Assembly: GCF_004087835.1 (NCBI RefSeq) | Contig: NZ_CP035119.1 | Coordinates: 1,674,001-1,738,000 of the forward strand | DNA from: Halorussus pelagicus | GTDB taxonomy: Archaea; Halobacteriota; Halobacteria; Halobacteriales; Haladaptataceae | Length of the DNA: 64,000 nt | Direction of reading: 5' to 3' | Part shown: positions 52,382 to 59,696 of the stretch, in pieces | Layout: each line of letters starts with the position of its first letter | How positions within the stretch are numbered: the stretch's first letter is position 1 | Made by a program: the position numbers and the translations under genes | The notes under the pieces: generated by a model | Seen by the model: only the letters and a program-made list of their open reading frames with translations | The model's database searches: none | Told to the model about the DNA's origin: nothing

Positions 52382-53066
52382 CTAGTCCGCGCGCCACGCC
52401 CACCGTCAGTAAGGTCCCGAACTCACGATACCGCTCCACCATCTCTTCCCGTGAGTCCCAACTGTCGGTCGGGAACTCGCTCTCGTCGGGGATTTCGGTC
52501 TCGCGGTCCGGAATGTTGTCCTGCTCGGCGACGGCGAGTCCGGCGTCGCGGAACGCCTCGCGGTACTCCGCCGCCGACCAGCGCGTCATCTCCACGTCGA
52601 TGTTCTCCTGCCACGCGTGGGAGTGGACGTTCTCCTCGTAGTAGTTCACGGCGCAAAAGAACGTGCCGCCGGGCCGGAGGACGCGCGCGATTTCCCGGAG
52701 CGTCTGGTGGGGGTCGTTGGCGTAGTAGAACGCCTCCATCGTGAAGATGTGGTCCACGCTGTCGTCGGCGAACGGCAGGTGGTCGAAGTCGCCGACCAGA
52801 AAGCCGACTTGCGGGTCGTCGGTGTACGTCGTGGCGTTGCGCGCCATCTCCGGCGACCCGTCGAGTCCGTAGGCCCGGCCTGCCGCCTTGGTGTCCCGGA
52901 GCGCACGGACGGCGTACCCGCTCCCGGTGCCGAGGTCGAGGACGGTATCGTCCTCCTCGACAGGCATCCGTGCCAGCACGTACTTCGCGGTGTTCCAGTG
53001 GCGGTCCTCCATTCCCTTGTCGCGGCCCTCGGCCGCCCAGTCGTCGAACTCCTCGCGGACGCTCAT
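52365..53066 (-). CDS. Class I SAM-dependent methyltransferase
   Basis: A 233-residue Rossmann-type methyltransferase. The SAM motif VLDLGTGSGYAVRAL is near residue 44. GLDGSPEMARNATTY, VGDFDHLPFADDSVDHIFTM and VLRPGGTFFCAVNYYEENVH follow, as in the UbiE/Coq5-like methyltransf_11 group. The substrate is unknown. ATG 53066 (MSVREEF) is chosen; nine upstream codons are optional. Its 3' end is involved in a short tandem duplication. Confidence 0.88.
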   Translation of the reverse strand: MSVREEFDDWAAEGRDKGMEDRHWNTAKYVLARMPVEEDDTVLDLGTGSGYAVRALRDTKAAGRAYGLDGSPEMARNATTYTDDPQVGFLVGDFDHLPFADDSVDHIFTMEAFYYANDPHQTLREIARVLRPGGTFFCAVNYYEENVHSHAWQENIDVEMTRWSAAEYREAFRDAGLAVAEQDNIPDRETEIPDESEFPTDSWDSREEMVERYREFGTLLTVGVARGLESGDH

Positions 53067-53216
53067 GCTGGAACCGAGCGGTGCCACGGACAAAACCGAT
53101 TCGGAACGGTCGTTCGCTCCGCGCGCGAGTGTCGGGGGCGCGACTCGGAAGGTTCACTGCGGTCCGGCGAACTCCCGGACGCGGGGCTTTTACCCCCGCG
53201 GTGTGTCACGACGCGT

Positions 53217-53657
53217 ATGGTCGGATCGAAGAAGCGCTACGCGCTGGCGGACACCGCCCAGCAGGTGGTCGGCGGGTTCCTGCTGGCCGGGCCGTTCGTC
53301 GTAACCGAGGAGGTGTGGGTGCTGGCGAGGGATATGACGACCCCCGAGTCGTTGCTCACCGTACTCATCGTCTTTTTCATCGGCTACGGCGCGCTGTACA
53401 AGGCCGACGACGACCGCGACCCCGACCGCGAGACGGAGGTCGCGGGCGTCCCCGCGCGGTTCATCTCGCTGATGATCGTCTCGTTCGGGTCGGTCGCCAT
53501 CCTCTCGGTCGCGTTCGGCGCGCCCGGAACCTTCCTCAGCGACACGTTCACGTCCGGCCGCCCGTCGATGGAGACCGTCGGAATCACGCTCCGCGCCATC
53601 AGCGTCGGCGCGGTGTTCAGCGTGGTCGGCGCGGCCACCGCCGACAGCGTGTTCTGA
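53217..53657 (+). CDS. DUF2391-type membrane protein
   Basis: A 146-residue membrane protein with about four helices (VGGFLLAGPFVVTEEVWVLA, LLTVLIVFFIGYGALY, RFISLMIVSFGSVAILSVAF, ITLRAISVGAVFSVVGAAT). It resembles the DUF2391 family of prokaryotic integral membrane proteins, whose function is unknown. ATG 53217 lies in a GC-rich leader, divergent from the methyltransferase gene. Confidence 0.78.
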   Translation: MVGSKKRYALADTAQQVVGGFLLAGPFVVTEEVWVLARDMTTPESLLTVLIVFFIGYGALYKADDDRDPDRETEVAGVPARFISLMIVSFGSVAILSVAFGAPGTFLSDTFTSGRPSMETVGITLRAISVGAVFSVVGAATADSVF

Positions 53658-53723
53658 CGGGCGGCGACCCGAATCGGCGATTGACCCGCATTCTTAAGTC
53701 CTCCGCACGTATTATCGGTGGAT

Positions 53724-54311
53724 ATGGATTATCAACTCGCCATCGAAAACACCCCCGAGACGATACCCGGTGGCACCGGCGTCCTCCTCCTGCACCCGAG
53801 TACCGGCGAGACGGACCGCATCGACACCGACTTCCTGAAGACCGACACCGACCACTTCCTCGTCATCTCGACGCGAACGACCGCGCGCGAGGTCAAACAG
53901 AAACTCGACCACTACGACGTGGACGAGGAGAAAGCCGAGATTCTGGACACGCTGAGCATCGAACGGGGCTACTCGCGGCGCAGTACCGACAACGTCCACT
54001 ACGTCTCCTCGCCCGACGACTTGGAGGGCGTCCTTGACATCACCCAGCGATTCCTCGAAGAGACCGAGGGCAAGCGCCGCATCAGCCTCGACTCCATCAC
54101 CGAGATGGCCTACTACGCCGACGAGGCGCGGGTCCGCGACGTGATTCGCCAGATTCTGGGTCTCCTGCGCGAACACGACGCCGTCGGCCTGTTCCACCTC
54201 TCGAAGGGTGTCCACGACGAGGAACACGTCGAGAAGTTCATGGGCCTGTTCGACGCCATCATCGACCTCAACCGCGACGGCGAGGTCAACAGCGACTTCG
54301 AGAACGTCTGA
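53724..54311 (+). CDS. RecA-fold-like protein without a P-loop (haloarchaeal DUF7090-like)
   Basis: A 195-residue protein laid out like a small KaiC/RAD55 ATPase: a first strand GGTGVLLLHPSTGETDRID where the Walker A should be but lacking GKT, HFLVISTRTTAREVKQKL, and a Walker B-like RRISLDSITEMAYY near residue 120. It probably no longer binds ATP the normal way and may be a regulatory or scaffold paralog. ATG 53724 lies about 27 bases after TTCTTAAG; a GTG two codons before is an alternative. Confidence 0.75.
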   Translation: MDYQLAIENTPETIPGGTGVLLLHPSTGETDRIDTDFLKTDTDHFLVISTRTTAREVKQKLDHYDVDEEKAEILDTLSIERGYSRRSTDNVHYVSSPDDLEGVLDITQRFLEETEGKRRISLDSITEMAYYADEARVRDVIRQILGLLREHDAVGLFHLSKGVHDEEHVEKFMGLFDAIIDLNRDGEVNSDFENV

Positions 54312-54402
54312 GGCCTTCTCCGGCGGCTTTCTTCTTCCCGGCGACCGCGAGAGACGATTCGGTCGATTTTGGGGTTTTGCGCTGGCTTCGACGTTTCTGT
54401 CT

Positions 54403-54549
54403 GGCGCGTGCGGGCGCGACGCCGTGTGCGTCGCGCCCATCCGCGCGAGGGACGACTGAGCGACTGAAAGGAGCGATGGAGGAGGTTGGGGAGGCGTGAG
54501 GCCCGTGCGGTGCTGTGCGGGGCCGTGCGGTCTGATAGGCGTCGGCAGT
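54403..54549 (+). repeat. Dispersed structured repeat, copy B
   Basis: A 147-base relative of 50322-50483: an 11-bp perfect hairpin (54412-54422 with 54428-54438), then the shared tail (GGTTGGGGAGGCGTGAGG, GTGCTGTGCGGGG, TGATAGGCGTCGGCAGT). One stem position changes from G-C (copy A) to A-T (copy B) with pairing kept. It lies in the 54312-54806 gap, which has no protein gene I can support. Confidence 0.8.
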
Positions 54550-54643
54550 AGCCAGCTCTCACTGATTCTGCTTCGACTCTCGCCAGTCTCACCAAAATGC
54601 AACTCTCACCGCGTTGCTCGTCGCAAAAGTCACGTCGCAGAAG

Positions 54644-54664
54644 CGGGCTGGAAGGGATTTGAAC
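54644..54664. repeat. Copy of the tRNA-Lys 3' end (possible attachment-site relic)
   Basis: Twenty-one bases identical to 54807-54827, the acceptor and T-arm part of the downstream minus-strand tRNA-Lys, starting CGGGCTGGAAGGG and ending TTTGAAC. It is offset by 163 bases. The same kind of 3'-end copy exists for tRNA-Arg. Confidence 0.85.
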
Positions 54665-54667
54665 AAC

Positions 54668-54730
54668 GCCGAGACGTTCCTGCTCACTTCGTTGCGCGGG
54701 CGTGCGACTCGTCTCGTTCAAATCCTTCCG
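54668..54730. other. tRNA-flank element, Lys copy
   Basis: Begins GCCGAGACGTTCC and ends GGGCGTGCGACTCGTCT plus GTTCAAATCCTTCCG with overlap. The end is the inverted complement of the T-arm fragment at 54650-54664, giving a fold-back. Start and end blocks match the element at 17659-17727 beside tRNA-Arg. Confidence 0.55.
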
Positions 54731-54806
54731 ACGAATGATTCCTCCGCTCGCAGTCGTGGCGAGCACACGCTACGCGGTGCTCGCCGATTTGCTTGCGGAG
54801 AGAATA

Positions 54807-54919
54807 CGGGCTGGAAGGGATTTGAACCCCTGGCCGTCTGGTGTCTTCCACGACCATCCGGAACCTCCGGGTGAATCGTGCTAAAAGCCAGACGCTCTGC
54901 CTAACTGAGCTACCAGCCC
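54807..54919 (-). tRNA. tRNA-Lys (anticodon TTT) with 39-base intron
   Basis: The minus strand gives the acceptor GGGCTGG/CCAGCCC, a D arm with AGCTCAGTTAGGCAGAGC, the anticodon stem GTCTGG/CCAGAC and the T arm CAGGG-GTTCAAAT-CCCTT. The seven-base loop is CTTTTAA once 39 bases are removed (54843-54881), at the canonical 37/38 position, so the anticodon is TTT. The intron has its own hairpin (CCGGAGG TTCCGG region), as expected for archaeal bulge-helix-bulge splicing. Discriminator G; CCA not encoded. Mature length 74. Confidence 0.92.
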
Positions 54920-55002
54920 TCAGGTTATCGATTGCACCGGGCGTAGTTAAACGTTTACAATTTCTCGGAAGCTTTACGCCGCCGTCGTCAGTCGAAACGG
55001 GT

Positions 55003-56310
55003 ATGAGCGACTTTGCCAGCAGGTGGGACGCCGACCTCCGAGCGTTCGCCGAACGACTGCTCCGGTTCGACACCACCGACGGCGACGAAGCGCCCGCCCA
55101 AGCGTTCGTCCGCGAGCGACTCGACGACCTCGGTTTCGAGACCTACGAGTGGATTGCCGACGCCGAGCGGTTGGCCCAACACGACTCGTTCCCCGACGAC
55201 CCCGACGAGATTCCGGTCGCGGGCCGCCCCTCGGTCGGCGGCGTCCTCGAACTCGGCGACCCGGACGCCGGACCGACGCTCGTGATGAACGGCCACGTTG
55301 ACGTGGTGCCGGTCGCGCGCGACTCGTGGTCAAGCGACCCCTTCGACCCGACGTGGCGCGAGGGAGAACGCGGAGACGCCGGGGGAGCAAACGACGAGAC
55401 CCTGACCGCCCGCGGCGCGGCCGACATGAAGTGCGGCCTCGCCACCTGCGTGTTCGCGGCGAAGCACCTCCACGAGCGCGCGACCGGCGACTCGCCCGCG
55501 GACTCCGCCCTCGACGGCCGACTCGTGGTCGAGAGCGTGGTCGGCGAGGAGGCGGGCGGCGTCGGCGCGGCGGCGTCCGCGCTCTCGAACCCCTATCCCT
55601 TCGAGCGCGACGCCGGAATCATCGCCGAACCGACCGACTTGCGCCCCGTCACGGCCTCCGAGGGGAGTCTGATGAAGCGCCTGCGACTCACCGGCCGGTC
55701 GGCCCACGCCGCGACGCGGTGGCGCGGCGTGGACGTGCTCCCGTATTTCGAGGAGATTCGCCGGGCGTTCCGGGACCTCGAAAGCGAGCGCGGCGAGCGC
55801 GTGGCCCACCCGCTCTACGACCGCTTCCCAGTGCCGTGGCCCGTGGTCGTCGGGCGCGTCGAGGCGGGCGACTGGGCGTCGTCGGTCCCCTCGGAGTTGA
55901 CCGCCGAGCTTCGAATCGGGGTCGCGCCGGGCGAGACGGTGGCGGAAGTCGAAGAGACGTTCGACCAGCGACTCGCCGAGTTGGTCGCCGACGACGAGTG
56001 GTTGGCCGAGCATCCGCCCGAGTTCGAGCGGTTCTCGGTCCAGTTCAAGCCGTCGGAAATCGACGCCGACGAACCGGTCGTCGGCGCGGTCCAGCGCGCG
56101 ATGGAGCGCCACGGTCTCGACGACACCGACCCGCGCGGCGCGACCTACGGCGCGGACGCCCGCTGGTACATCGAGACCGGTATCCCGACCGTGATGTTCG
56201 GACCGGGGAACATCGAGCAGGCGCACTTCCCCGACGAGACGATTCGCTGGTCGGAGGTGCTGACCGCTGGCGAGGTGCTGGCGGACGCGGCGGCGGAGTT
56301 CTTGGGGTAG
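55003..56310 (+). CDS. M20-family metallopeptidase (ArgE/DapE/ACY1 type)
   Basis: A 435-residue M20 amidohydrolase. Metal ligands: TLVMNGHVDVVPVARDSW (His), TARGAADMKCGL (Asp), VVGEEAGGVGA (catalytic and ligand Glu), AGIIAEPTDL, and the late GPGNIEQAHFPDE (His). A dimerisation lid domain occupies about residues 210-330 (RLTGRSAHAATRWRGVDVLP). It cleaves an N-acyl amino acid or small peptide; ArgE, DapE and acylase activities cannot be separated. ATG 55003 starts after the tRNA-Lys region. A GTTAAACGTTTACAA TATA-like stretch lies about 50 bases upstream. Confidence 0.9.
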   Translation: MSDFASRWDADLRAFAERLLRFDTTDGDEAPAQAFVRERLDDLGFETYEWIADAERLAQHDSFPDDPDEIPVAGRPSVGGVLELGDPDAGPTLVMNGHVDVVPVARDSWSSDPFDPTWREGERGDAGGANDETLTARGAADMKCGLATCVFAAKHLHERATGDSPADSALDGRLVVESVVGEEAGGVGAAASALSNPYPFERDAGIIAEPTDLRPVTASEGSLMKRLRLTGRSAHAATRWRGVDVLPYFEEIRRAFRDLESERGERVAHPLYDRFPVPWPVVVGRVEAGDWASSVPSELTAELRIGVAPGETVAEVEETFDQRLAELVADDEWLAEHPPEFERFSVQFKPSEIDADEPVVGAVQRAMERHGLDDTDPRGATYGADARWYIETGIPTVMFGPGNIEQAHFPDETIRWSEVLTAGEVLADAAAEFLG

Positions 56311-56371
56311 AGGCGCGATAGTTGCTCTGTCGGCGAGGTATGCGAAGTCGCCTCTTCGTAGAGAGAGCCAC

Positions 56372-56602
56372 TTACGATTCTTTCGAGCAGGGCCGCCAGT
56401 ACACTCTGCCGCTGGCACTCGCCTTCTTCGTGGCGAGGTCGCCAACAAAAACCAAATCGTCCAACTTGTTTCTCGCGGTATTTCGATGGCAGTTCAACTC
56501 CTCAGAAATCTCCGGTGCAGTGAACGGTTCACATCGGTCGTCGGTTTCCTTGAAGCAGTCGAGTACGTCGTCGGTGGTAATTCTCGGTTTCCTGCCGGTC
56601 AT
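56372..56602 (-). CDS. Small winged-helix DNA-binding protein
   Basis: A 76-residue protein that is essentially one winged helix: ITTDDVLDCFKETDDRCEPF, TAPEISEELNCHRNTARNKL (recognition helix) and a wing GDLATKKASASGRVYW. Similar stand-alone HTH proteins in haloarchaea act as local repressors or antitoxins. Its ATG at 56602 lies inside a perfect 18-base palindrome (56601-56618), suggesting autorepression. No toxin partner is evident next to it. Confidence 0.75.
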   Translation of the reverse strand: MTGRKPRITTDDVLDCFKETDDRCEPFTAPEISEELNCHRNTARNKLDDLVFVGDLATKKASASGRVYWRPCSKES

Positions 56603-56618
56603 TGTCGCTAGCGACAAT
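56601..56618. promoter_or_regulatory. 18-base perfect palindrome at the winged-helix start codon
   Basis: ATTGTCGCTAGCGACAAT is its own reverse complement and includes the first two bases of the start codon. Its position is ideal for a repressor that blocks its own gene. Confidence 0.65.
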
Positions 56619-56700
56619 TATCGCGGCACTACGTCAAACCTGACGACTGTCTGCTGACGACTCGCATGACCATTCTTGGCGCTACAGAGTTCTTACTATA

Positions 56701-57417
56701 TTAGTCGAACTTCTCGTCTAACGCCTCGGCGACGACTTCCTCGGGGTCCCTGCCTTCCATCGCGGCGACGCGCCGGAGTTCCCGGTAGGTGTCGGTCGGG
56801 AGCGAGAGCGTGAGTCGGCCGGGCCGGACGCCGCGGTCGGCCAGCGCCTCCTCAACGGGTGTTCCGCCATTGACCGCGCTGGCGGCCGACCGGACCTCCC
56901 GGACCGTCAGGTCGCCGTCGAGGACCGCCCACGCGAGTTGAAAGCGCTCCTCGCCGCTGACGCGGGCGATGTGCTTGGCCGCGGTCGGGGCGATGTGGCC
57001 CATGGCGACGTACCGCCGGATGGACTGGGGCAGGTCGTGGACTCGCGCCCACTTCCGGATGAACGCGACCGTCACCTCCCCGCCCGCGCGCTCTGCCGCG
57101 GCCTTGTACGACCCTTCGCCGCGGACAAGCGCCGCGCACGCCGCCGCGCCCCGGAGCATGAACACGTTGTCCTCGGCCCCGGCCGTGTTCTCGGCGAAGC
57201 GCGCGACGGTCTCGGCGGCCTCAACGACGCTCTCGTCGTCGGTGGGGTCGAAGGCCTTCGCTTGCGCGGCGCTCTGGCCGGTGACGGCCGCGTCGCCCCG
57301 GACGACCGGTTGGCCGACCGGCGACTCCCTGTCGGTCGGCGGTACGCCGCGCTCGCCGGGCGACGACTCGCGGTCGGGCGAACGCCCGACTTCGTCGCTC
57401 TCTCCGTCTTCGCTCAT
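56701..57417 (-). CDS. HTH-containing haloarchaeal protein with RHH-like C-terminus
   Basis: A 238-residue protein: an acidic, disordered first 70 residues; a central helical domain (ENTAGAEDNVFMLRGAAACA, GEVTVAFIRKWARVHDLPQS, MGHIAPTAAKHIARVSGEER) with an HTH character like ParB-type middle regions; and a C-terminal ribbon-helix-helix-like segment (GRLTLSLPTDTYRELRRVAA). It resembles a haloarchaeal family (DUF7119, to my memory). A DNA-binding role is probable; the target is unknown. ATG 57417 is preferred to the far upstream frame. Confidence 0.72.
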   Translation of the reverse strand: MSEDGESDEVGRSPDRESSPGERGVPPTDRESPVGQPVVRGDAAVTGQSAAQAKAFDPTDDESVVEAAETVARFAENTAGAEDNVFMLRGAAACAALVRGEGSYKAAAERAGGEVTVAFIRKWARVHDLPQSIRRYVAMGHIAPTAAKHIARVSGEERFQLAWAVLDGDLTVREVRSAASAVNGGTPVEEALADRGVRPGRLTLSLPTDTYRELRRVAAMEGRDPEEVVAEALDEKFD

Positions 57418-57552
57418 CGGACGAACGGTGACGCTCGCCGGGCAAAAAGCCGCGGGTGGGGACAATAGTCGCCGTTGCCGGGGCCGCAAGCGGGTGGACA
57501 GGTCAGGCGTGATTAGTAATCGCTTTTGCGGTGGGGGAACGTCTCGCTCACG

Positions 57553-57696
57553 ATGGGAATCTTTCGCCGACTCGCCGAGCGACGCCGCGGAGACGACGAG
57601 GGAGAGTACGTCTGCACGCTCTGCGGGGAGACGTTCGACTCGCGCGCGGTGGTCGTCTGCCCCGAGTGTCGCGGGTTCGTGGAGCGCCGGACGTAG
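57553..57696 (+). CDS. 47-residue zinc-ribbon protein
   Basis: ATG 57553 opens a small frame: basic start IFRRLAERRRGDDEG, then YVCTLCGETFDSRAVVVCPECRG with a CxxC...CxxC zinc ribbon. Such tiny zinc-finger proteins are common in haloarchaea and often matter for physiology, though this one has no assigned role. It lies 62 bases upstream of the SDR gene on the same strand, so both may share a transcript. Confidence 0.7.
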   Translation: MGIFRRLAERRRGDDEGEYVCTLCGETFDSRAVVVCPECRGFVERRT

Positions 57697-57758
57697 CGAG
57701 CGTTCCGGCGAGTCGTCGCGGCGATGCCTTTCAGTGCGTGCCGTCCGTACGTTCGTAC

Positions 57759-58733
57759 ATGTCACCGAACCGCGGCGAGTGGACGACGGCCCGAATGCCC
57801 GAGATGGACGAGCAAATCGTGGTCGTCACGGGCGCGAACAGCGGTCTCGGCTACGAAGCGACTCGCGCGTTCGCCCGACAGGGCGCGCACGTCGTCATGG
57901 CCTGCCGGAGCGAGGAGCGCGGCGAGACCGCCAAGCGCCAGATTCGAACCGAGGACGCCGAGGGGAGCGCCCGCGGGTCGCTGGAGGTGGCCGAACTCGA
58001 CCTCGCGGACCTCGATTCGGTCCGGTCGTTCGCCGACGAGTTCCGGGCGGCCCACGACGAACTCCACGTCCTGTGCAACAACGCAGGCGTGATGGCGATT
58101 CCGCGACGTGAGACTGCCGAGGGCTTCGAGATGCAGTTCGGCGTCAACCACCTCGGCCACTTCGCGCTGACCGGCCACCTGCTCGATGCACTGCTCGACA
58201 CGCCCGGACAGACGCGCGTCGTGACCCAGAGCAGCGGCGTCCACGAGCGCGGCGACATCGATTTCAGGGACCTCCACCACGAGGAGTCGTACGACGAGTG
58301 GGACGCTTACGCCCAGAGCAAACTGGCGAACGTGCTGTTCGCCTACGAACTCCAGCGCAGATTCGACGACGCGGACGCCGACGCCATCAGCGCGGCCTGC
58401 CACCCTGGATACGCCGCGACGAACCTCCAGCACCGCGGTCCCGAGATGCGCGACTCGACGCTCCGACTCTGGGCGATGAAGGCCGCGAACGCCGTCCTCG
58501 CCCAGTCGGCCGCGGACGGCGCGCTCCCGATGCTCTACGCCGCGACCGCGCCCGAAATCGAGGGCGGGGAGTACGTCGGTCCCGGCGGCCTGTTGAACAT
58601 GCGCGGCGCGCCCGAAGCCCAGCGGTCGAGCGAAATCTCTTACGACCGAAATCGCGCCGAACGGCTCTGGGAAGTCTCCGAGGAGTTGACCAGCGTGACT
58701 TACGACCTCGAACGACCGGCGACCGCGGACTGA
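57759..58733 (+). CDS. Short-chain dehydrogenase/reductase
   Basis: A 324-residue classical SDR of the retinol/protochlorophyllide-reductase-like type. Motifs: VVVTGANSGLGYEATRAF (cofactor), CNNAGVMAIP, VTQSSGVHE, catalytic YAQSKLANVL with Tyr and Lys, and AACHPGYAATNL. MACRSEER after the second strand suggests NADP preference. The substrate is unknown. ATG 57759 gives 15 residues before the first strand. Confidence 0.92.
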   Translation: MSPNRGEWTTARMPEMDEQIVVVTGANSGLGYEATRAFARQGAHVVMACRSEERGETAKRQIRTEDAEGSARGSLEVAELDLADLDSVRSFADEFRAAHDELHVLCNNAGVMAIPRRETAEGFEMQFGVNHLGHFALTGHLLDALLDTPGQTRVVTQSSGVHERGDIDFRDLHHEESYDEWDAYAQSKLANVLFAYELQRRFDDADADAISAACHPGYAATNLQHRGPEMRDSTLRLWAMKAANAVLAQSAADGALPMLYAATAPEIEGGEYVGPGGLLNMRGAPEAQRSSEISYDRNRAERLWEVSEELTSVTYDLERPATAD

Positions 58734-58827
58734 GCGACTCGCCGCCGACTGCCGGAGAGTCGAGCGACCGCGGACCGACGCCCGCGCTGTCGCGTGGTTT
58801 TTGCCCGCTCGGCCGCAAGTTCCGGGT

Positions 58828-59595
58828 ATGGACAGAATCGACGCCGCCGCCCGCGAACTCCGAGACGCCGACGTCGCGGCCGCGCTGACCGGCGCGGGAG
58901 TGAGCGCGCCCTCGGGGGTCCCGCCGTTCCGCGGCGAGGGCGGAATTTGGTCGGAGTACGACCCCGATGCCTTCGACGTGTGGCGCTTCCGGCGGACCCC
59001 CGGCGAGTTCTGGACCGATTGGCTCGACCTCCGAGCGGACTTACTCGACGCCGACACCGAACCGAACGCCGCCCACCGCGCGCTCGCCGACCTCTCGGCG
59101 GCGGGCCACCTCGACGCCCTCCTCACCCAGAACATCGACGGGTTGCACGGAGACGCCGCGAGCGGCGTCTCCGCCGACGCGAACGAAATCGTGGAACTCC
59201 ACGGCAACGTCCGGCGCGCGGCCTGCCGGAACTGCGGGCGGACCACCGCCGCCGATGACGCCCACGAGCGCGCCGAGTCGGGGGACCTGCCGCCGCGGTG
59301 CGACGTTTGCGACGGCGCGCTCAAGCCCGACGCGGTGTTGTTCGGCGAGCAACTGCCCCGAGGCGCGCTGGCCAGCGCCCACGAACACGCCCACGCCAGC
59401 GACGCGTTTCTGGTCGCCGGGTCGTCGCTCACGGTCGAACCCGCCGCGTCGCTCCCCGCGGCGGCCGCCGACGGCGGCGCGACCCTCGTCGTGGTCAATC
59501 TGGACGAGACGCCGCTGGACGAGCGGGCCGACTACGTCTTCCGCGAGGACGTGACCGAGGTCCTGCCCGCGCTCCGGGACGCGCTCGGCGAGTAG
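58828..59595 (+). CDS. Sir2-family NAD-dependent protein deacylase
   Basis: A 255-residue sirtuin. GAGVSAPSGVPPFRG (residues 22-36) binds NAD, TQNIDGLHGDA is the ribose/nicotinamide pocket, His125 in VELHGNV is catalytic, and a zinc site uses Cys133, Cys136, Cys158 and Cys161. VAGSSLTVEPAASLP and VVVNLDETPLD complete the Rossmann part. It removes acyl groups from lysine and uses NAD, linking to the salvage genes elsewhere in the window. ATG 58828 is the family-like start. Confidence 0.94.
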   Translation: MDRIDAAARELRDADVAAALTGAGVSAPSGVPPFRGEGGIWSEYDPDAFDVWRFRRTPGEFWTDWLDLRADLLDADTEPNAAHRALADLSAAGHLDALLTQNIDGLHGDAASGVSADANEIVELHGNVRRAACRNCGRTTAADDAHERAESGDLPPRCDVCDGALKPDAVLFGEQLPRGALASAHEHAHASDAFLVAGSSLTVEPAASLPAAAADGGATLVVVNLDETPLDERADYVFREDVTEVLPALRDALGE

Positions 59596-59696
59596 GGTCG
59601 CCGTCCGAGCGAAAATTTGCCGGAACCGCGGCCCCGAAGCAGAAGTTGCGACCACCCGCCGACCTAAGCCGCTGGCCCGCCTCGGTGGAAACGACC

